A stretch of DNA of 64,000 nucleotides from Lentilactobacillus kribbianus (GTDB lineage Bacteria; Bacillota; Bacilli; Lactobacillales; Lactobacillaceae). The stretch lies in NCBI RefSeq assembly GCF_013184075.1, contig NZ_JABEQQ010000001.1, forward strand, positions 849,549 to 913,548, given 5' to 3'. Each line of letters opens with the position of its first letter. The stretch's first letter is position 1. Made by a program: the position numbers and the translations under genes. Positions 1 through 11,357 of this stretch are shown one piece after another. Below the pieces are notes generated by a model. That model saw only the letters and a program-made list of their open reading frames with translations. It had not been told where the DNA came from and did not search any database.

Positions 1-4409
<4,409 letters not shown>

Positions 4410-4485
4410 TAGAAAATGGTGTTCAAAGATACAGAAATTAATATTAGCTAGTTTTGAGAGAACGAAGTTCTTTCAGTAACATAAG

Positions 4486-4602
4486 TGTGGTGGCGATAGC
4501 CAGAAGGATACACCTGTTCCCATGCCGAACACAGAAGTTAAGCTTCTGCACGCCAAGAGTAGTTGGGGGATCGCCCCCTGCGAGGGTAGGACGTTGCCAC
4601 GC
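4486..4602 (+). rRNA. rrf: 5S ribosomal RNA
   Basis: About 117 bases with the conserved core CCCATGCCGAACACAGAAGTTAAG and complementary ends (GTGGTGGCGA with TTGCCACGC). It is 76 bases downstream of 23S and directly followed by a terminator. No tRNA cluster follows, unlike many lactobacillar rRNA operons. Confidence 0.96.
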
Positions 4603-4609
4603 AAATATG

Positions 4610-4645
4610 AAAAGGTTGATGAATTATTCATCAACCTTTTTTTGT
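4610..4645 (+). terminator. Terminator of the rRNA operon
   Basis: Perfect stem AAAAGGTTGATGAA/TTCATCAACCTTTT with a 3-base loop, ending in a T run. It closes the rRNA operon. Confidence 0.95.
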
Positions 4646-4660
4646 ATCTACAATGAACAT

Positions 4661-4711
4661 TTGACAAAATAATGTTAAAATAATATCACATCTGTAACTA
4701 ATGCGGTTACA
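4661..4711 (+). promoter_or_regulatory. Promoter with dyad operator before the Rrf2-type gene
   Basis: A perfect -35 TTGACA (4661-4666) is followed by TAATAT at 4681-4686 (spacer only 14) or by a weaker -10 at 4683-4689. Just downstream is the perfect inverted repeat TGTAAC-N7-GTTACA at 4693-4711, placed where a bound repressor would cover the start of transcription. Autoregulation by the Rrf2-type protein encoded next is the likely reading, but that is inference. Confidence 0.7.
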
Positions 4712-4738
4712 AATAAAACAAAAGGATTGAAAAACTAT

Positions 4739-5179
4739 ATGAAATTATCAACAAGTTTTAGTGATTCTATTCATATTTTAGCGTATTTAAAAATATATCA
4801 AAATACTAAACTATCAAGCGAAGAAATTGCTGCCAGTATTGTAACCTCTCCAGTAGTGGTTAGACGGTTAATGGGTAAATTAAAAAAAGCTGAATTAATT
4901 CAAACAGTGGCTGGAATGCCAACACCCAGATTAGCAAAAGAAACTGATCAAATTTCATTATGGGATGTTTATTTGGCAGTGGAGGAGCAGACAGATTTAT
5001 TTAATATTGATCGCCAAACTAATCCAGAATGTGTTGTTGGTGTTAATATTCAGCAGGTTTTAACGGAATGCTATGATGAAGCACAATTAGCTGTTCAACA
5101 AAAATTACAATCCATTACTTTAGCCAGTATAATCAATAATATTTTGGTAAAACAATCAATCAAGGAAAGTGGGAATTAA
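4739..5179 (+). CDS. Rrf2 family transcriptional regulator
   Basis: A 146-residue DNA-binding regulator of the Rrf2 family. The N-terminus (MKLSTSFSDSIHILAYL) and the winged-helix region with a recognition-helix-like stretch (VTSPVVVRRLMGKLKKAELI) are typical. Only one cysteine is visible (in NPECVVG), so the three-Cys iron-sulfur site of IscR/NsrR is absent; it resembles the Fe-S-free redox or metabolite-sensing branch. I chose ATG 4739, 12 bases after AAAGGA; a TTG at 4727 has no room for a ribosome binding site. It is one base from the decayed reductase gene downstream and likely controls that operon through the dyad at 4693-4711. The inducer is unknown. Confidence 0.88.
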   Translation: MKLSTSFSDSIHILAYLKIYQNTKLSSEEIAASIVTSPVVVRRLMGKLKKAELIQTVAGMPTPRLAKETDQISLWDVYLAVEEQTDLFNIDRQTNPECVVGVNIQQVLTECYDEAQLAVQQKLQSITLASIINNILVKQSIKESGN

Positions 5180-5180
5180 A

Positions 5181-6052
5181 ATGACTAAATATGCTGTGAC
5201 CGGGGCTGCTGGTAACCTTGGAAAACGAGTAATTAATGAACTACTAAATTCGAATAAAGCAAGCGACATTACAGCAGCGGTTCACAGTTTAACTAAAGCT
5301 AGCTCAATGACCAAATTGTGAGTAAACATTCAAGCGATTGATTATTTGAATCCACAAACGATGGTGCCAGTGTTTGAGCCGATAGATGTTTTGGTGTATA
5401 TTCCCAGTAAAACCTATAATAATGTCCAACGGGTACAGGAACTAGAAAATGTACTTAGCGCAATGAAATCAGCCAATATTAATCAAATGGTGTTTGTTAG
5501 CTTTTATGCTGATCAAGAAAATAATCCATTTACCATGTCTGGTTATTATGGCTACGCTCCACGTCGATTAGCGGCAGCCGGTATAAATTATGCCGTATTA
5601 AAAAATGCGCTGTATGCCGATCCCTTAATTCCATATCTACCAGAATTGATTAAACGGCAAGCTTTGATTTATCCAGTTGGTCATCTGGTCATCAAAAAAT
5701 GAGTTTTATTAGTTATGCTGATAGTGCTAAAGCCATTGCCAAGGTAGCAACTACGCCCCAATTACGTGAGAATGGACAAATTTATACACTAACTCAAACG
5801 CAAGCATTAGATATGAATACTTTAGGGAGGTTAATGACTACTGTGACCGGTCATAAGATCGGCTATCAACCTGTAAGTGTTACGGGATTTGCTGAAATAT
5901 ACGCAGCAGAAGGTGATGGAGTAGAGTTAGCTTCGATGTATCGAGCAGGTGGTATGGGTTTATTTAATATTGTTACTAATGATTTTGCGACTATTACCGG
6001 ACAACAACCAACAGATATGCTAACTTTTTTAAAACAGCATTACCAAGCTTAA
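5181..6052 (+). pseudogene. NmrA/QOR2-like NAD(P)-binding reductase, broken by a stop and a frameshift
   Basis: The intact ancestor would be about 290 residues: an NAD(P)-binding Rossmann protein of the NmrA/quinone oxidoreductase-2 group, with the TGAAGNLG nucleotide loop right after the start. The frame from ATG 5181 is interrupted by TGA at 5319-5321 after 46 codons. Coding continues in the same frame to 5700, where TGA follows an A6 run (5694-5699). The rest (SFISYADSAKAIAKV... to 6052) is in the frame shifted by one, as if one A had been lost. Two independent lesions argue for real decay, although a single assembly error at the A run cannot be excluded. Enzymes of this type are often partnered with an adjacent regulator, as here. 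Confidence 0.88.
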
Positions 6053-6073
6053 TTAAGTAAGAAGGGAGTTTCA

Positions 6074-7603
6074 ATGAACGAATTAATAAAAACATTTATA
6101 ACGCAACGACACGAACTATGGTTAGCACTAGGGCAACATTTGAAAATTTCCTTAATTGCCTTGGTGATTGCACTCGTTTTAGCTATGCCACTAGCTATTT
6201 GGGCTACGCGTCATAAACGGGTAGCTGAATTATTGCTTCAGATTAATAGTGTGTTTCAAACGATTCCCTCACTAGCTTTACTGGGACTATTAATCCCCAT
6301 TGTGGGAATTGGAACCCTGCCAGCAATTATTGCGCTGACAATCTACGCGTTACTGCCCATTTTTCAAAATACATATGTGGGGATCGCTGAAATTGATCCC
6401 TCATTAGAAGAGGCTGCCGATGCTTTTGGGATGCGACCACTGCAAAAGTTGTTTAAAGTTGAACTGCCAATTGCCATGCCGGTAATCATTTCTGGTATTA
6501 GAACCGCGATGGTATTAATTGTGGGAACGGCGACCTTAGCGGCATTAATTGGAGCAGGCGGATTAGGTAACTTTATTTTATTAGGTATCAATCGAGATAA
6601 TCCTTCTTTAATTTTATTAGGAGCGATTAGTTCAGCCGTATTAGCTATCATTTTAAGTAGTTTAATTAAATTAACGCAGAAATTGCCACCGAAGCAGATT
6701 GCCATTTTATTAGGAGGCCTTTTAGTCTTAGTAGCGGGTGGGGTAGGAATTAATACTTTAACCCCCAAACCAGAAAAAATTGTGGTAGCTGGCAAATTAG
6801 GGTCAGAACCGGATATTTTGATTAATATGTATAAAGATTTGATTGAACAAGAAGATTCAAATGCTCAAGTGGAATTAAAAAATAATTTTGGTGAAACTTC
6901 CTTTTTATTTAGTGCCCTAAAAAGTGGTGAGATTGATGTTTATCCTGAATTTAGCGGAACAGTTTTGACAACCTTGGTAAAAAACGGTGCTACAAACCAA
7001 CCGTTAACAGAAAAACAAACCTATAATCGGGCTGCCAGTTTAGTAAAACAACAATATCAGATGAAGTATCTAGCACCTATGAAATATGAAAATACTTTTG
7101 CGGTAGCGGTAAAAACGAGCTTTGCTAAGAAATACCATCTCCAATCTATTGCAGATTTAAAACGAGTTCAGTCTAAGTTACAGGCGGGCTTTTCCCAAGA
7201 ATTCGCTAATCGAGATGATGGTTGGTTAGGAATTCAAAAGAAATATCAAATTGATTTTCCGGTCAAGCAAATGCAACCATCCTTACGCTATGAAGCGATT
7301 GCTAGAAATGATATTAATATTTGTGACGTTTATACAACCGATAGTCAAATTAAACAATACCACTTGACGGTATTAAGCGATCCGAAACATGTTTTTCCAC
7401 CGTACCAAGGAGCGCCATTAATGAAGGATCAGTTTGCTAAACAACATCCTCAAGTAGTCACAGCATTAAATCAATTAAGAGGTCGCATTTCAGCTGAACA
7501 AATGCGCCAAATGAATTATGAAGTTAATGTCCAAAAACAGTCTGCTGCTGATGTGGCTAAGAGATATTTACGACAACAAAAAATGATGAAAGGAAGTGAC
7601 TAA
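6074..7603 (+). CDS. Fused permease/substrate-binding protein of an OpuC/EgtU-type ABC importer
   Basis: A 509-residue fusion. Residues about 1-215 form the inner-membrane permease with the conserved EAA-type loop (EEAADAFGMRPLQKLFKVELP). A further membrane segment follows (about 207-225), then residues about 230-509 form an extracellular quaternary-amine-type binding domain (VVAGKLGSEPDILINMY; GEIDVYPEFSGTVLT; FPPYQGAPLMK). This architecture is that of OpuC-family importers of betaine, choline or carnitine and of EgtU, the ergothioneine importer; the C-terminal part resembles my memory of Listeria BilEB/EgtU more than choline-specific OpuBC. The neighbouring disulfide reductase favours a thiol substrate, by inference only. 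Ribosome binding site AAGGGAG. The next gene starts immediately after its stop. Confidence 0.85.
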   Translation: MNELIKTFITQRHELWLALGQHLKISLIALVIALVLAMPLAIWATRHKRVAELLLQINSVFQTIPSLALLGLLIPIVGIGTLPAIIALTIYALLPIFQNTYVGIAEIDPSLEEAADAFGMRPLQKLFKVELPIAMPVIISGIRTAMVLIVGTATLAALIGAGGLGNFILLGINRDNPSLILLGAISSAVLAIILSSLIKLTQKLPPKQIAILLGGLLVLVAGGVGINTLTPKPEKIVVAGKLGSEPDILINMYKDLIEQEDSNAQVELKNNFGETSFLFSALKSGEIDVYPEFSGTVLTTLVKNGATNQPLTEKQTYNRAASLVKQQYQMKYLAPMKYENTFAVAVKTSFAKKYHLQSIADLKRVQSKLQAGFSQEFANRDDGWLGIQKKYQIDFPVKQMQPSLRYEAIARNDINICDVYTTDSQIKQYHLTVLSDPKHVFPPYQGAPLMKDQFAKQHPQVVTALNQLRGRISAEQMRQMNYEVNVQKQSAADVAKRYLRQQKMMKGSD

Positions 7604-8569
7604 ATGACAACTCCAATGATTGAATTTCGGCACGTTAAAAAAGAGTTTGATAATACGCAAGCAGTTAAAGATTTGAGCTTTATTGTGCCTCGCGGAGAAT
7701 TATTTGTGTTGGTAGGAACTTCTGGAAGTGGTAAAACCACCACTTTAAAAATGATTAATCAACTAATTGTTCAAACTAGTGGGGATATTTTGATCGATGA
7801 TAAACGAGCCAAAGACTATGATTTACGACAACTAAGACTAAATATTGGTTACGTCCTTCAACAGATTGCCTTATTTCCGACTATGACGGTTAAGCAAAAT
7901 GTAGCGGTGATTTTAGAACTTAAACATGTTGCTAAAAAAGATATTGACCAGAGAGTAGATGAATTATTAAGAGGGGTGGATTTAGATCCCGAACAATACC
8001 GAGATCGTTATCCTCGCGAGTTATCTGGCGGAGAACAGCAACGAATCGGCATTATCCGAGCAATGGCCGCTAATCCACCAGTAATTTTATTTGATGAACC
8101 ATTTAGTGCTTTGGATCCGATCGTTAGAAATCAATTACAGGATTTGGTGCGGCGACTACATCAACGTTACCAAACCACGATTGTTTTTGTGACCCACGAT
8201 ATGGATGAAGCCTTAAAGTTGGGAGACCGAATTGGGGTAATGAGTCACGGTGAGTTATTACAAGTGGGAACGCCTACTGACATTGCCCAACATCCGGTGA
8301 ATAAATTTGTGGAAGACTTCTTTGCAGCAACAGTTGGCAAAAACTTGTATGATACACCTGTGGATAAAATTATTAAGACCGGTTATCAGATTAAGCAACC
8401 AACCCAGACCGAGAATATACCGACAGTGAGTCGTGAAGCCACTTTAGAAGAGGTCTTTGCCATTTTAGCTAATGAGGCGGTAGTTGAGGTTCACGATGAA
8501 TCTACTAATCCAGTCGGTTGGTTAGACCGGCAATCCATTATGCGTTATTTAAGTGAAGTAAAACATTAG
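7604..8569 (+). CDS. OpuCA/EgtV-type ABC transporter ATPase
   Basis: A 321-residue ATP-binding subunit. Walker A is GTSGSGKTT (residues about 38-46), the signature LSGGEQQRIG, Walker B VILFDEPFSALDP and the switch histidine in FVTHDMDEAL. After the ATPase core a short C-terminal region (VSREATLEEVFAILANEAVV) looks like a single CBS-like repeat, as in OpuCA/EgtV proteins, where it can sense ionic strength or nucleotides. It abuts the permease fusion with no gap, so the two form one importer. Substrate assignment is open between osmolyte and ergothioneine. Confidence 0.87.
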   Translation: MTTPMIEFRHVKKEFDNTQAVKDLSFIVPRGELFVLVGTSGSGKTTTLKMINQLIVQTSGDILIDDKRAKDYDLRQLRLNIGYVLQQIALFPTMTVKQNVAVILELKHVAKKDIDQRVDELLRGVDLDPEQYRDRYPRELSGGEQQRIGIIRAMAANPPVILFDEPFSALDPIVRNQLQDLVRRLHQRYQTTIVFVTHDMDEALKLGDRIGVMSHGELLQVGTPTDIAQHPVNKFVEDFFAATVGKNLYDTPVDKIIKTGYQIKQPTQTENIPTVSREATLEEVFAILANEAVVEVHDESTNPVGWLDRQSIMRYLSEVKH

Positions 8570-8581
8570 TGGAGGTGCAAT

Positions 8582-9919
8582 ATGAGTCAATTTGAAACGG
8601 TGATTATCGGAGGCGGTCCAGCCGGATTAGGTCTCGCTTATCCACTACAAGCAGCCGGACAAAAGGTAGCAGTAGTGGAAGAAAATAAATGGGGTGGAAC
8701 CTGTCCGAACCGCGGTTGTGATCCCAAAAAAGTTCTATTAGGACCAGTGGAGATCCTGCGACGCAATCAAGATTTACTAGGCAAAGGAATTGTTAATCAA
8801 GTGCAAATTAATTGGGCGGATTTGATGGCATTTAAAAATACCTTCACCGATCCAGTTTCAACTAATTCTAGAGCGGGCTTAGTGGCTGCTGGCATTACGG
8901 TATTTGACGGTCATGCTAGTTTTAAGGACAACCATACTCTTGATATTGATGGTGAAACTATTACGGCTGATAGATTTGTCATTGCGACCGGTCAACGCCC
9001 ACGGCAATTAGCAATCACTGGTGGTGAATTATTAGGCACTAGCACTACCTTCATGCAGTTGCCCCAGTTACCCGCTGAAATTGCGTTTTTAGGTGCTGGC
9101 TTTGAAGCATTTGAATTTGCTGCCATTGCCAGTGCTGCAGGAGCTAAGGTGCACATTATTCAACATAATGATCGACCATTAAAACAATTTCCTCAAGCTG
9201 GAGTGGCTGAATTAATGCATCAATTAATTGCTCAGGGAGTAGAATTTCATTTGAATTTTGAAACGCAAACCATTCAACCTACTGAAACGGGAATTATGAT
9301 TAGCGGCAGTGATGCTGGGAAATTACAGCAATTAACGGTTAATGCTGGCTTTGCTACCAGTGGCCGTATTCCTAACTGTGATACGTTAAATTTAACTGCC
9401 ATTGGGGTTGCAACGGATAGTCACGGAATTAAAGTAAATGATCATTTGCAGACGAATACAGCTAATATCTATGCGATGGGGGATGTTGTTTCTAGACGGC
9501 AACCTAAATTAACGCCGGTAGCCAGTTTTGAGGCTCAATATTTAAGTCGAGAACTACTTCATAGCGGTGCAGCCATTGCCTATCCGATGATTCCATCAGT
9601 TATTTATGGAATGCCACGATTAGCTCAGGTGGGAGTTTCATTGACGGAGGCCAAAGCAAATGATGCCTATGTGGTGAAACCACTGGATATGACGCAGTGG
9701 TTTACTTATCGTCATTTAAACGAAGCCGTGGCGAAGGCCACCACGATTGTGGATAAAACTACCGATCGTATTATGGGCGCTTTTGTAATTAGTAACGAAG
9801 CCGATGAATTAATTAACTATTTGACCCAAATTATTGATCAACAGTTAACCATGAAACAAGTCCAGCAAGAAATTCTTTTATATCCAACGGTGGCTAGTGA
9901 TTTAGGCTACTTGGGATAG
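8582..9919 (+). CDS. FAD-dependent pyridine nucleotide-disulfide oxidoreductase (glutathione reductase-like)
   Basis: A 445-residue class I flavoprotein disulfide reductase. It has an FAD-binding GGGPAGLGLA at residues 10-19, the redox-active pair in CPNRGC (C41 and C46), an NAD(P)-binding GAGFEAFEFA in the middle and the second FAD motif NIYAMGDV. The C-terminal region reads YPTVASD where glutathione reductase has HPTxxE, so the catalytic His is a Tyr (Y434) and the Glu is missing. The partner disulfide may therefore be unusual, or proton transfer may differ. It is the last gene of the regulator-transporter operon, 12 bases after the ATPase, and is followed by a strong terminator. Substrate could be glutathione, ergothioneine or another low-molecular-weight disulfide. 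Confidence 0.87.
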   Translation: MSQFETVIIGGGPAGLGLAYPLQAAGQKVAVVEENKWGGTCPNRGCDPKKVLLGPVEILRRNQDLLGKGIVNQVQINWADLMAFKNTFTDPVSTNSRAGLVAAGITVFDGHASFKDNHTLDIDGETITADRFVIATGQRPRQLAITGGELLGTSTTFMQLPQLPAEIAFLGAGFEAFEFAAIASAAGAKVHIIQHNDRPLKQFPQAGVAELMHQLIAQGVEFHLNFETQTIQPTETGIMISGSDAGKLQQLTVNAGFATSGRIPNCDTLNLTAIGVATDSHGIKVNDHLQTNTANIYAMGDVVSRRQPKLTPVASFEAQYLSRELLHSGAAIAYPMIPSVIYGMPRLAQVGVSLTEAKANDAYVVKPLDMTQWFTYRHLNEAVAKATTIVDKTTDRIMGAFVISNEADELINYLTQIIDQQLTMKQVQQEILLYPTVASDLGYLG

Positions 9920-9949
9920 AATTAGTAAAAGCAATCTACTAAAATAATA

Positions 9950-9987
9950 AAAAGCATTCCTAATCATTGGTTAGGAATGCTTTTTAT
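9950..9987 (+). terminator. Terminator after the disulfide reductase gene
   Basis: Stem AAAGCATTCCTAA/TTAGGAATGCTTT with a 7-base loop and a following T run. It ends the operon that begins at 4739. Confidence 0.93.
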
Positions 9988-10040
9988 TTAAAGTTCGTAA
10001 TTTGCCAATCAATAGCAATGTAAAAGAATTGAAAAATGTG

Positions 10041-10128
10041 ATTCGTTCAATACGACGAACGATTTCAAAACGTATCCATTTTATCATTCGTATATTTCCT
10101 TGACGAAATCAATGAGCTTTGTTATTCT
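10041..10128 (+). promoter_or_regulatory. guaC promoter with upstream dyad
   Basis: TTGACG at 10100-10105, spacer of exactly 17, TATTCT at 10123-10128: a good vegetative promoter 58 bases before the guaC start. Upstream at 10041-10064 lies the dyad ATTCGTTC-N8-GAACGATT (7 of 8 arm bases match). Its GAAC cores recall PurBox CGAAC elements but the spacing is not that of a PurR site, so its role is uncertain. I see no purine riboswitch fold. Confidence 0.65.
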
Positions 10129-10186
10129 TAAGCAGTAGATGAGACCAATTGGTTGCTACAAATTGTAATTATTGAGGAGATTAACC

Positions 10187-11173
10187 ATGAATAATACCCC
10201 AGTATTTGACTATGATGATATTCAACTAATTCCGAACAAAGGAATTTTGAAAAGCCGAAGCGAGGCCGATACTAGTATTGAATTTGGACCACGGACCTTT
10301 AAGTTACCGGTGGTACCAGCTAATATGGAAACGGTAATCGATGAAACGTTGGCAGCTGAATTAGCTCGCCGTGGATACTTTTATGTGATGCATCGTTTTA
10401 AACCGGAACGACGCTTGGCTTTTGTAGAACAAATGCATGACAATGATTTATATGCTTCCATCAGTGTCGGGGTCAAACCAAGTGAACAAGATCTTATTTT
10501 AAAACTCAAAGAAATTCAACAAACCCCTGAATACATTACTATTGACGTTGCTCATGGTCATTGTGACGCTGTGATTGAAATGATTCAGTTTATCAAAAAC
10601 AATTTACCAGGAGCCTTTGTAATCGCCGGTAATGTGGCTACTCCTGCTGGTGTTCGTGATTTGGAAAATGCGGGTGCTGACGCGGTTAAAGTGGGGGTTG
10701 GTCCTGGTAAGGCATGTATTACTAAACTAAAAACTGGTTTTGGAACTGGTGGTTGGCAATTAGCGGCATTGCGTCTTTGCTCTAAAGCGGCTAGCAAACC
10801 ATTAATTGCCGATGGTGGTATTCGCTACAATGGCGATATTGCAAAATCAATTCGGTTTGGAGCATCAATGGTTATGGTCGGTTCCATGTTGGCTGGTCAC
10901 GAAGAAACTCCCGGTAATTCCATTTCTATTGATGGTAAAGTTTATAAGCAATACTGGGGTTCCGCTTCTGAAAAGCAAAAAGGAGCCTACCGTAATGTTG
11001 AAGGTAAACAAATGTTAGTACCTTTTAGGGGATCATTATTTGACACTTATCAAGAAATGAAAGAGGATTTACAATCTGCTATTTCCTACTCTGGCGGTAA
11101 AGATTTAGCTGGCTTGAAAACCGTTGATTACGTGGTGGTTAAAAATTCCATCATGAATGGTGATAATTATTAA
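10187..11173 (+). CDS. guaC: GMP reductase
   Basis: A 328-residue (beta/alpha)8 enzyme that reductively deaminates GMP to IMP with NADPH, linking guanine salvage to adenine nucleotide synthesis. The catalytic cysteine lies in [17 protein letters not shown], and the phosphate-binding loop [20 protein letters not shown] and [14 protein letters not shown] region fit the type 2 GMP reductases of Firmicutes rather than IMP dehydrogenase; there is no CBS insertion. ATG 10187 is chosen because GAGGAG (10174-10179) sits 7 bases before it; the TTG at 10172 overlaps that site. It is monocistronic, between its own promoter and a terminator. Confidence 0.95.
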   Translation: MNNTPVFDYDDIQLIPNKGILKSRSEADTSIEFGPRTFKLPVVPANMETVIDETLAAELARRGYFYVMHRFKPERRLAFVEQMHDNDLYASISVGVKPSEQDLILKLKEIQQTPEYITIDVAHGHCDAVIEMIQFIKNNLPGAFVIAGNVATPAGVRDLENAGADAVKVGVGPGKACITKLKTGFGTGGWQLAALRLCSKAASKPLIADGGIRYNGDIAKSIRFGASMVMVGSMLAGHEETPGNSISIDGKVYKQYWGSASEKQKGAYRNVEGKQMLVPFRGSLFDTYQEMKEDLQSAISYSGGKDLAGLKTVDYVVVKNSIMNGDNY

Positions 11174-11182
11174 AAATATTGC

Positions 11183-11219
11183 AGAACCGCTGACTATTGC
11201 GGTTCTTTTTTTGTATAAT
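11183..11219 (+). terminator. guaC terminator carrying the tRNA-Thr promoter
   Basis: Stem AGAACCGC (11183-11190) and GCGGTTCT (11199-11206) followed by T6 ends guaC. TATAAT at 11214-11219 lies immediately after the T run, 17 bases before the tRNA. The -35-like CTGACT/TGACTA (about 11190-11196) falls in the terminator loop, giving a 17-18 base spacer. The two signals are thus interleaved. Confidence 0.8.
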
Positions 11220-11236
11220 AAGAAACGAGTTACACT

Positions 11237-11309
11237 GCCGTTTTAGCTCAGAAGGTAGAGCGTTGCCATGGTAAGGCAGAGGTCCCGGGTTCAAATCCCG
11301 GAAACGGCT
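11237..11309 (+). tRNA. tRNA-Thr (anticodon GGU)
   Basis: Full cloverleaf: acceptor GCCGTTT/AAACGGC, D stem GCTC/GAGC, anticodon stem TTGCC/GGCAG around loop ATGGTAA (anticodon GGT in DNA), T stem CCGGG/CCCGG around TTCAAAT. The discriminator base is T and CCA is not encoded. It reads ACC and ACU codons. It stands alone, with its own promoter and a terminator beginning about 11 bases later. Confidence 0.96.
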
Positions 11310-11319
11310 AAATATTAAT

Positions 11320-11357
11320 AAAAAAGTCTTCGCCAATATTGACGAAGACTTTTTTAT
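11320..11357. terminator. Bidirectional terminator between tRNA-Thr and helD
   Basis: AAAAAGTCTTCG/CGAAGACTTTTT stem with a 10-base loop. It has A-rich and T-rich flanks and so serves the tRNA on plus and the helicase gene on minus, whose stop codon lies within it. Confidence 0.9.

Noticed and set aside
4454-4672. Two small frames over the 5S gene
   Set aside because: They run through the 5S rRNA and its terminator.
5694-5702. Programmed frameshift at the A6 run in the NmrA-type gene
   Set aside because: The same gene has an in-frame TGA 125 codons earlier with no recoding signal, so decay explains both.
10129-10186. Purine riboswitch before guaC
   Set aside because: The region between promoter and start is only 58 bases and lacks the conserved three-way junction sequences.
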